Shown here: in pieces, positions 21,201 through 30,849 of the stretch
Numbering within the stretch: the first letter of the stretch is position 1
How the letters are laid out: each line of letters opens with the position of its first letter
Origin: Photobacterium sp. GJ3
GTDB taxonomy: Bacteria; Pseudomonadota; Gammaproteobacteria; Enterobacterales; Vibrionaceae
Direction: 5' to 3'
Length of the DNA stretch: 64,000 nucleotides
NCBI RefSeq assembly: GCF_018199995.1
Contig: NZ_CP073578.1
Span: 2,976,001-3,040,000 of the forward strand
Notes under the pieces: model-generated
What the model saw: the letters and a program-made list of their open reading frames with translations, nothing else
Databases searched by the model: none
What the model was told of the DNA's origin: nothing
Translations under genes and position numbers: made by a program

Positions 21201-22196
21201 TTCAAAAATAATGAATCCAACCCGTTCCGGCAGATGCCCGCGTTCGGCATCGAAATCCATATCTTCATCGACCATAAAACTCGCCCGACCCGGTTCGATA
21301 CGACATCGTCTGACCCACCCGCCATTATTCCCGACTCTTGAATTTTTATTGGCCAGCAGGATAGGAATCGAATCAAAAGGTCCGTAAGAGGCAAAGGTTT
21401 CGCAACCGGCAGAAACGGGAGAGGGTTGATTGATTGTATTGAGCGTTTGCTGACTGCCCAGTTCAAAATTAACTCCATCAATATTTCCTGTCCCAAGAGC
21501 GGCAACAAAAGCAATCGTTTCGGGTTGTTGTGGAAACGTTCGCTCAGACAAAGGGCGCCCACCATCAATTTCTGAACGTTCCAACGCAATGGAAAAGCGG
21601 TCTCGCTGTACATTCGCCACCGCCGAGGTTAACCAGAAATTTTCACCATTTCGGACCGTCTGAACCTGATGTATAATCCCGGGGATGTCACTGAAATTTT
21701 CAGTTAACCCCAATTGCCTGAAAAGAAGCGTTTCCAGTCCTTTTCTTTGATTTCCCCCATTCGGTAAACTCACTTGCGTCAGGAATCGATCGGTGGTGAC
21801 CGTTCCAGCCACAAGCACACCGGTATTCCCTAAACGTTGTACGCCCTCTTCAATCACCAGGAAGTCAATTAATAACATCGGTATTTCCTGACCCGTCGCC
21901 GGTGCACGACTCCGGGGAGCAGTCTGTTGCGAAAAACGCACATAGGTATTTGTGACAGAAATAATCCGAAGAGAAGAAGGCAGATCCTGCTCATTTCTGA
22001 AAGAGACCGTGTCCATCAGGAACACGAGCGGCGGTTGAGAATAAGTCTCTGAAAAATTGATTTGGCAAATCACATTGATGCAGCTTGAACGACCGGACTG
22101 CTGGAGCACGTCGTAACGTCCAAACTCTAATGCCTGTGCGGTGTAAGATAATCCGATGAGTACAACGGCAACGAATGTGTCAAGAATCCGGCCCAT
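18250..22196 (-). pseudogene. Second MshQ-type protein (DUF6701), apparent frameshift
   Basis: This large secreted protein (about 1315 residues when repaired) is related to MshQ, the last gene product of MSHA loci. The N-terminal signal peptide is MGRILDTFVAVVLIGLSYTAQA. Residues of roughly 25-290 hold two uncharacterised beta-rich units, followed by an FFNGPVQTW motif and a repetitive beta-helix-like stretch. A long C-terminal DUF6701-type region is closely similar to that of the neighbouring mshQ. The frame breaks at the C6 run 20848-20853; adding one base joins FSGGNYTIGD to ITVHGQLSIQGKTTLNVKT. The first half stops at 20808 as written. Function is unknown; a surface or pilus-associated adhesin-like role is inference. 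Confidence 0.85.
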
Positions 22197-22470
22197 AACT
22201 TGAATCCAGTACGTTGAAAAGAAGCGTGAACTTCCTGGTAAATGACGTCACTGGAATCCTGACCGGATCCGGGCTGATTGATTACGAGATGTAACGAATA
22301 GGACGACTTACAGAATGCTTTGAGTCAAATTCATCCCCCAAATCAAACATCAGCGCTGGATTCAAAGCGCTGAAGCGTGAATAACCCTGTTCTCCATCCA
22401 AAGCAGACGAAACGTTCAGCGTATCTGACCGCCGCATTGAACGGCATCATCGCCTGCTGGCGTGGGTTCA

Positions 22471-25400
22471 TTATGGGACAGCAGACGGATTGAGATTTTC
22501 CTCCCCCGGTAAATGATGCGATCATTCCCGCGGTACAGACCAAAGGTCACGACGGCGGACGGATTCTCATCGCCCTGACCGCGCCAATCGTACAGTAACC
22601 AGGGCTGCGAAACCGCGCCGGTATGGGTCCCGGCAGATGAATCTTCAATGGCCGATTCGCCGGAAATGGCAACCGGTCTGTCTGCGACCAGTTTCTGCCA
22701 GAAGCGCACCTGCTCCCGGACGGCAGTACCGGTCGCATACAAGTCACCCGATTGGGAGTCCCCGCTGACGACCGTCTTTTCTCCATTGGAGGCTGTGAAT
22801 GCGGTGCTCTGCGGATGCGTGATCCCCTGACGGAAGTACTGCTGACCATCAAAGCGGGAGTCACTGTCCTCCTGATTCACCACAAACTGACCAGCTTCCC
22901 AGTATTCCAGCATCACCGGAATATTGATCGATTCACCTTCCCGGCCCGCACTGTCTTCCAATCGCATCCGGCCGTAACGGGCATGAATATCCCCAGTCAG
23001 CGGCGCGCCCAGTTCCGGTGTTGCACCGTTCAGAGGCCGGATTGCCATGCTTTTCTCATTGAAATCACTGCACCCGCGAAATGCACAATCGTCCCGGCTG
23101 GCCACCGTGAGTCCCAGTTGTACCCGATACGGCCCATCCGGCAATGTCACTTTAGGTGTTTCCTGATGGATCAATCGCAGGAAGCTCAGATTGTTCTGAT
23201 CGATCTCTTGCGTTGCCTTCGTCCAGCTCTGATAAGATTCCTGTTCTGACAGCCTGCCACTCAAGTCATTAGCCGAAACGCCTGCGGCTTCCGAGTCAAT
23301 CGCCTGAAGCACTAAGGTTTCCTGATAATCATGGCTGAGCAAGCCATAGTTCATCGTGGGTGCATTTTGCGCATTTTGCGCAACAACCTTTGCACTGAAC
23401 GAGAATGGCTGATCCATATAAGTAAAGACGCCATAGGCATCCTCGACCGCACTGTCTGTGATCGTGAAGTGATGCGGATAAAACCGTCCGATCTCGCCAA
23501 CGCCCTGATCAACAGTCATGCCCAGATAATCCGCATCGGCCTGCAGCCACAGGCTGCCGACTTCACTCCAGCGTAAATCATCAATCACAACGCCCTGTTG
23601 CGCCTGCGCTGCTGATGCAAAATCCGTGTTTAATTGGCTGCTGCTCAGCAATCCGCTCGCTGCTTCTTCATGCAAAGGCGAGGCAGGTCTGCCGGGGATG
23701 GAAATTTGGAGTGGCGCGGGCAGCCCTGTGACCGAATAATAATTTGGCGTCGTCTGCACCGAACACCAATCAGGATGTGCATCCCGCGTTGTTTCAATAT
23801 CGGAACGGCCATCCTTGGAGAAGTCCTGGACAGACGCCGCCAAATCATCGGTCCAGATCACTGGCTTGAAGGTCACGGAGAAAGCATCCCCCGCAGCGAC
23901 AAAACCGGGGCCGGCTGATGCTGTGCCTGAGTGATCCGTGCGGCTTGCCGCGTGAATCTCACACAAGGCAAAAGTGTAAGGGCGGGACCAGACTGTTTGT
24001 GTGCCTTCCAATTGTGTCCAGCCCTCCAAATCAAGCTCGTCCAGCGATTGTGCTGCCCCCGTCATACTGCAACCGCCAGCCTGAGTGCAGTTCGGATCAA
24101 TCAATTTGAGTTGTGCTTGCCCGGCATCTGAATAACGAAGCTGCGTGGTTGCCTGTCCTTCAGAAAAGGTCAGCACTGCATTGGATGTCTGCCAGTTGCC
24201 AGCTTTGTCCCGCAACTCAATCTGTTCGGTTCCGCTGTCTGGTAAGGTATAGGCCGTGCTCAACCGAATAGTCCGATCGCCACGATAATCTTTGGCAACC
24301 TCCGCCGAGTTGCTGGTAGAGCAGCTCATGGCAGACACAGTGGTAGCCTCTGGCTTGCCCGCTATCATTTTCAGGGCTTGATCCTGAATCCTGAGCTGAA
24401 AAGGCACGAAACTGTACTGGCCATCTGCCGTTGGATCTCCGTCAGCAACGAGTTGTCCGCCCACCTGAATCGTTTCGATCACTTCACTTTTCAGCCACAG
24501 CCGGGTGATGCCATCCTCGACAGCAAACCGCTGACTTTGACTTGCATCGATGCCGGTGCCCTCTTCAGCTTGTGTAAACCATTCAGCCTGGCCGCTCTGG
24601 GTCAGGTTGGTGGTGACATCCAGCTCGCCCTGAAAGCTGGTTGCGAGTGAACCCTCATGATTCAACACCTGAAACTCCACCGGCTGGCGTTCGCACAGTA
24701 ATCCCATCGACTCTGAAGGATCCACAATAAGTTGATAATTCTGATCCGGTGGGTTGAAACACCGGCTGTTCCCGACAATGCGGGCAGTATTACTCATCTG
24801 GAGCTGACAGGCAGTTACCGCACCGATTAATTCCGTTTGGTTCGACAGTGCCACCGGACCCTGTGAATAAATTCTGCCGTTGAATGAACCAGAAGAATTG
24901 ATATCAACAGAAAAGGCCGGATTAACGGCTGGTGGGCCGTCCGGATAAAAACCCGGTCGCGGGCAATCTTTCTCATTGTTATACGCATAAATAGTCAGGT
25001 TATCACTGGGGCTGGTTGTATTCACCAATCCGGCGACATTTATCCGCTCCAGAATATGGAGGACAACCTCACCTTCGATCGTCATCGTCCCCCGAACATC
25101 AGCACTTTGAATCCAATATTCACCTGCAGAAAAAGTCAGATGCCCGGCAGGTTCAATCGTCAGGCCAAAGTAGGGGTCTCCATATGAGGATGAGAAATAC
25201 GTCCCGGGTACAGCACTCTCATTCCCAGTGACGACCTTATCCACAATTTCAGTCGTACCTGCTGTACTCCAGACTAACGTTCTTTTTTGTGCCATTCTGC
25301 CATTCAGGGCACAAGTCACCCCATCACACAGTGCTTTCACATTATCCGTTGGAGAGTAGGCTTCCGGGTAATCTGTATCAATAATGGCATTACTGAAGCC

Positions 25401-25995
25401 AACATAATGGTTATCTGTATTCGAAATCTGAGTGCCTGCATCCGAAGTAAACAGGTTATTTCGGTTTCCAGTCCAGGTCTGAACCGGACCGGGGAACAAT
25501 TCACAAACATCCGGATTGACTGGTGGTTGCCCACTGTGGCATTCGGGAGAAACATTCTCGCCTTGGACGGTGAAACTGGCTGATTTAATGTCATTTAAAT
25601 CCAAAAACTTCTCTTGTCTCAACACCCATTGAGCAGAATTGCTTTCCCTGAGGTAATAGTAAAGCTGACCACTTTTCTTACCTCCCTGACGATTATTTTT
25701 ATTCGCTACATACACAAGACGGACAAAATACACCTCCCCGCCTGCATTTCTTCCTCAACGATCGTGGCATCAAGATTTGACTTATTATTTGTCCAAATCA
25801 TCTTGGACAATTTATTCCCCCCCCTGAAGATTGCACGGCAAAAACAGATTCATTCAATGTGGCTGGATCAATTTTAAACTCAATGTATAAATCCTGATTA
25901 CTGTTCAACCTACATTCGGCAGCTGCAGCACTACTGACAGTGCAGAAACCTTGTAATGCAACAAGAAAACAAAGCAGTCGCCAAAATTTACTCAT
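22471..25995 (-). pseudogene. mshQ: MSHA biogenesis protein MshQ, three apparent frameshifts
   Basis: MshQ is a large exported protein of unknown mechanism encoded at the end of MSHA operons. It begins MSKFWRLLCFLVALQGF with a signal peptide ending SSAAAA, and its ATG overlaps the mshP stop. The frame breaks at the G8 tract (C8 at 25817-25824) after QSSGGG and again at the C4 run 25736-25739. It also appears to break at the C5 run 22503-22507 near the end. Adding one base at each gives a continuous protein of about 1175 residues ending YRGEENLNPSAVP. Visible parts are a GPVQTW motif, a beta-helix-like middle and the DUF6701-type C-terminus. The longest unbroken piece is 22416-25733 (1105 residues). 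Confidence 0.88.
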
Positions 25996-26425
25996 TCACC
26001 AATTCCTTTGCCCAAAGTTCCTGAATCCGGGTCACGGCGTGCGGGCCGCTGCCGCATCTGGCGGTGCTGATCAGCAGATAAGTGATCGGGGCGCCTGCCT
26101 CTGGTGATGCCGTCTCCTGACAGCTCTGTACCGCACTGCACCCCAACCCGCCGGGCAGTGCGAACGATTGTCCGTCCAGCGCAGCACAACTGGCCTGATT
26201 GGATGACTCGACCGCAAACAACCGGGACATCATGTAGTCATTCGCCGAATGAGCCGTGAACCAGGCCCGGGTCGACAGTACTTCCCGGGTGGTCATGTCC
26301 TGACTCGATCCACTGACCCGCAACATGGCTGCCGCCATGGCCGACATCACCACAATAACGAAAATCGCGACGATCAACGCACTGCCGCGCTGATGCCGGA
26401 ATGCTCTGACACCGCTACAAGACAT
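25988..26425 (-). CDS. mshP: MSHA minor pilin-like protein MshP
   Basis: This 145-residue protein has an N-terminal PilX-like hydrophobic helix preceded by a short basic leader (RHQRGSALIVAIFVIVVMSAM). Such proteins are minor pilin or assembly-priming components. The start lies in the 3' end of mshO (11-bp overlap) and the stop overlaps the mshQ start, so the genes are tightly coupled. It has paired cysteines in its C-terminal half (CAAL, CSAVQSC, ARCGSG). The leader lacks a perfect type IV prepilin GFTLIE motif, as usual for MshP. Confidence 0.88.
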   Translation of the reverse strand: MSCSGVRAFRHQRGSALIVAIFVIVVMSAMAAAMLRVSGSSQDMTTREVLSTRAWFTAHSANDYMMSRLFAVESSNQASCAALDGQSFALPGGLGCSAVQSCQETASPEAGAPITYLLISTARCGSGPHAVTRIQELWAKELVNE

Positions 26426-27152
26426 TGATCACCTGCACGCTCTGACTGTAATCGGACGATTCCTGGCTGACGGGGTCCGTCAGGGTCATCTCAAAGTGAA
26501 TCAGTCCGTTATCGTTTAATCCGCCGCCGGCGGCGGCCGCTTCAAAATGGTTCAGCTTATTGGTCAGCGTCACGGCTGGCCCATTCTCCACACGACGCAA
26601 CAACAGATTTCCCTGCTGGCAAAAAGACACGGAGGACGAATACAAATAAAGTCGCCTGCCGGGCGAACGGTCGGTCAGCCTTGGCAACACGGTCAGCGTC
26701 GCAATGGGTTCAGCCTGCGTCGGGGACTTATTTATCTCCATCACGCGGGCAGTGCCGTTCTGGTACTCGGTGGCACTCGTATAACCCACCGCGACGCGCT
26801 GTCCGTCAACCCCCTGATTCCACTTTGCCACCGTCTGAGCATCCGGCTGAACCAGCACATTGATCTGGTCACTGACATCCGGCACCTGCCAATACGTGGC
26901 TGCGAGAGAAACCGGATAAAACGACAGACAGCCACTGCTGACTTGCACACTATTGGGGGCCGCATGACGCAGTTCCCGGGTCAGACGTTCGACAACAAAC
27001 CGGGCTTCAGATTGCAGTCTTTCCCGATCGACCGTATCGGTATAGCCCTGCGCGCCCAGTTGAAGAAAAGCGCCAATTCCCAGTGAAATAAACGCCAGCA
27101 CCACCAACGCCATGATCAGCTCAATCAGCGTGAACCCTTTCTGAACGTGCAT
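26415..27152 (-). CDS. mshO: MSHA minor pilin MshO
   Basis: MshO is a 245-residue type IV prepilin-like protein. The class III leader is short (MHVQKG) with the cleavage motif KG/FTLIELIMALVV, followed by the amphipathic N-terminal helix. The C-terminal globular domain is PilW-like in size. The start codon overlaps the mshD stop (TGATG). It lies in the mshB-A-C-D-O-P-Q pilin operon and is probably part of the tip or initiation complex by analogy with other minor pilins. Confidence 0.92.
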   Translation of the reverse strand: MHVQKGFTLIELIMALVVLAFISLGIGAFLQLGAQGYTDTVDRERLQSEARFVVERLTRELRHAAPNSVQVSSGCLSFYPVSLAATYWQVPDVSDQINVLVQPDAQTVAKWNQGVDGQRVAVGYTSATEYQNGTARVMEINKSPTQAEPIATLTVLPRLTDRSPGRRLYLYSSSVSFCQQGNLLLRRVENGPAVTLTNKLNHFEAAAAGGGLNDNGLIHFEMTLTDPVSQESSDYSQSVQVINVL

Positions 27153-27769
27153 CAGTAGTTGCTCCGTAACGCCATGAAGGCATAGTCGCCGTAGCGGGTC
27201 GTTTTCACCAGAACCTCAATGCGTTTCTGCGCAGTCACCCCGCTGGCGGCGCCACTCAAATCCTCTTTTTCGTAACCCACCCGCACTTCCAGCCAGATAT
27301 GGCGGTAATCACTCACTTCCGCGGCGGAAACGATGACCAGATCCTGCAGAGCACCACGCCGGGACAGACTGCTGCTACCGCATTGTGCTGCACTGCCCCA
27401 GCATCCGATGAAGTCATCAACATCATCAGCCGCCGCCACATTCAGTTCGGTGCCGTTCGACTCGCCGGTATCACGGCCCAGGGCATCCGGTTCACTGCAG
27501 GTGTATCCTGATTCGCCACAACGGATCACACTGTCGTTGAATGGATCTGAGTGCTCATCAAATTTTCGGGCCAGAATTTCATTCAGCGCCCCCTGGCCGA
27601 TTGCCGCCGCTCTCGCCTGATACTGCGGCACCGCAGACTGCTCCGCCTGAGGAAACAAAAAGCTCACCAGCGTCACCATGGCAATTGCCATGATCACAAT
27701 GGCAAGAATGCCTTCTATCAAGGTAAAGCCGCGCTGAAAACGGCTGAGGTTACGGACAGGCATACACAT
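27152..27769 (-). CDS. mshD: MSHA minor pilin MshD
   Basis: This 205-residue prepilin carries the leader RFQRG/FTLIEGILAIVIM, PilV-like. The ATG at 27769 and a second ATG two codons on are both usable; both lie inside the 3' end of mshC (20-bp overlap). Four cysteines in the middle (CGESGYTC; CWGSAAQC) suggest disulfides. The gene is flanked by mshC and mshO as in Vibrio cholerae. Confidence 0.92.
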   Translation of the reverse strand: MCMPVRNLSRFQRGFTLIEGILAIVIMAIAMVTLVSFLFPQAEQSAVPQYQARAAAIGQGALNEILARKFDEHSDPFNDSVIRCGESGYTCSEPDALGRDTGESNGTELNVAAADDVDDFIGCWGSAAQCGSSSLSRRGALQDLVIVSAAEVSDYRHIWLEVRVGYEKEDLSGAASGVTAQKRIEVLVKTTRYGDYAFMALRSNY

Positions 27770-28259
27770 AGCCCTCCCGGTTCAGACACAGGCTTGCCGA
27801 TTGTGAATTGCGGGAAGTAAAAGTGACCTGGCAGTCATCTGTGCGACAGAGATAATCTCTGCGATTGGTGTTGGTCAGTTGATAAGGACGGCCCAGTAAA
27901 TCAAAGCGGACAGCGCTAAGCGTCGGACTGGTGATCGTCATGCCGTCGTTCGCTGTCGTCAGCGCGCGACCAGAATACGTTGAGTCGGCACAAGCCGCCG
28001 GACCGAAGCGCTCCGGTTGTACGGTCAGCACCAGACAGTCATCCAGCACGCCCTGTGCATCTTGATTGTTCATTGCACGAAGCTGAATCTGACGGGCCAG
28101 AGAAATGGCCTGATCGCGGGCAAGGTGCGCATCAAAGCTGCTGCGGCCAAACAATCGGGACGCGGCAGTCAAGCCGAGTATGCCCAGTAAGATAATCACC
28201 AGAATCAATTCAATCAGCGAAAAACCGCGCTGTTGGCCTGTTTTGGTCTCGCGTGCCAT
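27750..28259 (-). CDS. mshC: MSHA pilin MshC
   Basis: This is a 169-residue minor type IV pilin with the prepilin motif QQRG/FSLIELILVIILLGILG. Cysteine pairs (CLVL; CADS; CRTDDC; CLNR) suggest a disulfide-stabilised globular domain. It follows mshA after a strong terminator hairpin, so it is expected at lower level than MshA. GspH/FimT-like minor pilins have similar size. Confidence 0.93.
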   Translation of the reverse strand: MARETKTGQQRGFSLIELILVIILLGILGLTAASRLFGRSSFDAHLARDQAISLARQIQLRAMNNQDAQGVLDDCLVLTVQPERFGPAACADSTYSGRALTTANDGMTITSPTLSAVRFDLLGRPYQLTNTNRRDYLCRTDDCQVTFTSRNSQSASLCLNREGYVYACP

Positions 28260-28293
28260 GCTTTCACCCGAAACGCCCTAATTGATATAAAGA

Positions 28294-28317
28294 AAAGGGG
28301 CAGGAGCCTGCCCCTTT
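28294..28317 (-). terminator. Intrinsic terminator between mshA and mshC
   Basis: AAAGGGGCAGG pairs perfectly with CCTGCCCCTTT. On the minus strand the hairpin is followed by a TTTTCTTT tail. It probably ends most mshBA transcripts, giving high major-pilin and low minor-pilin expression by read-through. Confidence 0.88.
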
Positions 28318-28331
28318 GAAAATTTAACAAA

Positions 28332-28814
28332 TTATTCAACGGCGCAGCCTTCACCTTCAACCACAACGGCGGTCGCTGGCGTATTGGCATCAGTTGCTTC
28401 TGTGTAAATTACATAACAGCCTTCTGTCGTACGGCCATCAAAAGTGTAAATAATCTGATTAGCATTGAGAGCTGTTGCTGGAACATCACTGGTGTCAGCA
28501 GATGTAATTACATCCCAGTCATCATTTTCAAATGCTGCACCAATACCCGTCTGAGTTGCCTGCGGATAACCGAATACTGTTTGGACACCATCAACATTGA
28601 CTGGTCCGGCATTGGTTTCTTCACCACGAACGGCTGCTTTACCATATGAAATCCCCGCTGCACCAACTATGGCGCCGCGAAGACCTTGCAGTGCAGAATT
28701 ACGCGCATCATCCTGCAAGTTTAAAAAACGTGGCGCAGCTGTCACGGCAAGAATACCGAGAATCACAATCACCACCACCAGTTCAATCAGGGTAAAACCA
28801 CCTTGACGTTTCAT
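28332..28814 (-). CDS. mshA: MSHA major pilin MshA
   Basis: MshA is the structural subunit of the mannose-sensitive haemagglutinin type IVa pilus used for surface attachment. It has 160 residues; the prepilin leader is MKRQGG with cleavage before FTLIELVVVIVILGILA. The helix then runs APRFLNLQDDARNSALQGL, a near-diagnostic MshA stretch. Two C-terminal cysteines (EGCYVIY, GEGCAVE) form the expected D-loop. It is 9 bp downstream of mshB and followed by a terminator. Confidence 0.96.
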   Translation of the reverse strand: MKRQGGFTLIELVVVIVILGILAVTAAPRFLNLQDDARNSALQGLRGAIVGAAGISYGKAAVRGEETNAGPVNVDGVQTVFGYPQATQTGIGAAFENDDWDVITSADTSDVPATALNANQIIYTFDGRTTEGCYVIYTEATDANTPATAVVVEGEGCAVE

Positions 28815-28823
28815 AGCTGACTC

Positions 28824-29426
28824 CTAAATATTTTGAATAAACTTCATATCAACCCGACCCAAAGCCGGCGTATAAGTAAAGACATGGCCGGCGGTTATTG
28901 ATTTCATACCGGTCCAAAAATCTCTGGCCGAAGCCAGTTGGTAATAACGACAAAGCTGCTGACCGCTGACCACATCAGCTCTGACGAAATATTGATACCG
29001 CCCGGATGCCGCTTCGGTTTCATTCACCGTCGCTGGCGGCGGACTTTGTAAAAGATTGTCGATTAAATCCAGACAATCCTGATCAGTTAATTGCTCAAAA
29101 GCACGATATCCCTGAAGCGCCAGCGCAAAAGGATAACCGGCGCGGCTTCCCTGTTCAGCCGACGTCAGGCTGAAACGCGTGCCGTCATACTCGACCCAAT
29201 TCTTTTGCTGCTGGCTGGGTTTACCATCCGCCTCCCATTGCGCCCGAGCTGAAAGAACGGCTGCGGAATAATTCCCGGCCAAGCCCTGTAATGCCGCAAT
29301 CTTCGCTTCTTCCGCAATCTCGAGATAACGCGGAATCGCAACGAGAGACAGAATACTGACGACCACAATCACCATCACCAGCTCAATCAAGGTGAGGCCT
29401 GTTTGCCTGTTCGAACACTCAGTCAT
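28824..29426 (-). CDS. mshB: MSHA minor pilin MshB
   Basis: This 200-residue prepilin-like protein has the motif QTG/LTLIELVMVIVVVSILS and an MshA-like helix (AIPRYLEIAEEAKIAALQGLAGN). The +1 residue is Leu instead of Phe. It is the first gene of the pilin operon and sits directly ahead of mshA. Its AT-rich upstream region (29427-29628) probably holds the promoter. Confidence 0.92.
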   Translation of the reverse strand: MTECSNRQTGLTLIELVMVIVVVSILSLVAIPRYLEIAEEAKIAALQGLAGNYSAAVLSARAQWEADGKPSQQQKNWVEYDGTRFSLTSAEQGSRAGYPFALALQGYRAFEQLTDQDCLDLIDNLLQSPPPATVNETEAASGRYQYFVRADVVSGQQLCRYYQLASARDFWTGMKSITAGHVFTYTPALGRVDMKFIQNI

Positions 29427-29628
29427 AATATGCCAAAAACATGACGAGCTGGTGTCAAAATAATAAATAACATTCTCGCATCATCATTTAAAAATGCCAG
29501 TGAAAATAACGGTTAACCGTCATATTTTTAAGAGTACCACCTGATTCCACGCATTATTCTCTGAGGATATATTAACAATACAATCATTAATAAATAATTC
29601 AGAGAACACACAAGGCAATATATTGCTC
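29427..29628 (-). other. AT-rich gap where mshF is usually found; palindrome and inverted repeat
   Basis: This 202-bp stretch between mshG and mshB has no gene-sized reading frame. It holds a perfect 12-bp palindrome GCAATATATTGC at 29615-29626, just after the mshG stop, and an inverted repeat TTCTCTGA (29557-29564) / TCAGAGAA (29599-29606). The base composition is clearly lower in GC than the flanking genes. It probably contains the mshB promoter, but I cannot assign -35/-10 boxes reliably. Confidence 0.5.
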
Positions 29629-30849
29629 TTACAATCCTCCCCGCGCTAAATCCAGCAGGTTCCACATCGGCAAAAATATACCCAGCGCCAGAATCAGCAC
29701 CATGCCGGCCACCACCGCGAGTAAAAAGGGTTCAATACGTGCCGTTAAGGTTTTCAGATCATAATCGACTTCCCGATCATAAAAATCTGAGACCTCATGC
29801 AATAATTCATCAACCTGTCCCGTTTCTTCCCCGACAGCAATCATCTGCAGCACCAAAGGCGTAAAAATGCCGCTTTGTCTGGCCGTTTGCGTAATACTGC
29901 TGCCGCCTTCAATTCCGCTTTTCATGTCAATCAGCCGGTTTTCCAGAAACCGGTTTTCCAATGCTTCCGCAGATAACTGAATCGCCTGATTCAAAGGTAC
30001 TCCCGCCCGGATCATCAGTGCAAAAGTCCGGGAAAACCGCGACAGTTGCGCCCGATTGACAATATCGCCGACCACAGGAACTTTCAGCCGCCATCGATCC
30101 CATTTTTCATGACCTTCCGGGGTCTGCCGCCAGGCTTTCAGCGCCACCCAGACAATCACACTGCCTCCCAGTAATAAGGGCCAGTAATCCATCATAAAAT
30201 CCGAGGTCCCGATCAGGATCCGGGTCGGGAGCGGCAGCTCCACCCCAAACCGTTGAAACATTGAAGCAAACTGTGGGATCACCTTGGTATTGAGCACAAT
30301 GGCAGCCAGCACAATCGCGGTCAGCACAAAGGTGGGATAACGCATGGCTGACTTGATCCGCCGCCGCGTTTCCAGTTCCTGCTCGTAATATTGGGCCAGT
30401 TGCAGCAGGGCATCTTCCAGCCGACCGGTGTTTTCACCCACATGGATCATGGACACAAAGAGCTCCGAAAACACTCTGGGATGCATTTTCATCGCCTGGG
30501 ACAATGCCCGGCCATTGGTCAGCTCAACCGTGACAGCATCCAAGGTTGAACGCAGCAACGGGTGGGTCGTACTTTGCTCCAACCCTTTCATCGCCCGCAG
30601 TAAAGGCACACCGGCTTTGGTCAGACTGTAGAGCTGCCGACACAAAATGACCAGTGCTTCCAGCGGCACACGCCGTTGCAGCAAACCGCTCAGGCTGAAC
30701 TGACTCTGCTTCGTGCCCCGGCGAATCTCGATCGGAATGATGCCTTGTCGCATCAGTTGATCCGCAGCCGCTTCTTCAGTGGCTGCTTCCAGCCGGCCTT
30801 TTTCAAGCTGGCCCTGAGTGCTGCGTCCCCGATAGTCAAAAACCGGCAT
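29629..30849 (-). CDS. mshG: MSHA inner-membrane platform protein MshG
   Basis: MshG is the PilC/GspF-type polytopic platform protein. Its 406 residues contain two T2SS-F domains (about 70-195 and 275-395) and three to four hydrophobic helices (around 170-190, 220-240 and 375-395). The motif VGEETGQVDELL in the second half has its counterpart VGENTGRLEDAL in the first. It starts at the last base of the mshE stop region (1-bp overlap), so it is co-translated with the ATPase. Confidence 0.96.
   Translation of the reverse strand: MPVFDYRGRSTQGQLEKGRLEAATEEAAADQLMRQGIIPIEIRRGTKQSQFSLSGLLQRRVPLEALVILCRQLYSLTKAGVPLLRAMKGLEQSTTHPLLRSTLDAVTVELTNGRALSQAMKMHPRVFSELFVSMIHVGENTGRLEDALLQLAQYYEQELETRRRIKSAMRYPTFVLTAIVLAAIVLNTKVIPQFASMFQRFGVELPLPTRILIGTSDFMMDYWPLLLGGSVIVWVALKAWRQTPEGHEKWDRWRLKVPVVGDIVNRAQLSRFSRTFALMIRAGVPLNQAIQLSAEALENRFLENRLIDMKSGIEGGSSITQTARQSGIFTPLVLQMIAVGEETGQVDELLHEVSDFYDREVDYDLKTLTARIEPFLLAVVAGMVLILALGIFLPMWNLLDLARGGL

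Noticed and set aside
22343..22543. 66-codon minus-strand frame at the end of mshQ
   Set aside because: It overlaps the 3' end of mshQ in another frame and resembles nothing; best seen as a shadow.
29427..29628. mshF in the mshG-mshB gap
   Set aside because: Only 202 AT-rich bases with no reading frame long enough in any frame.
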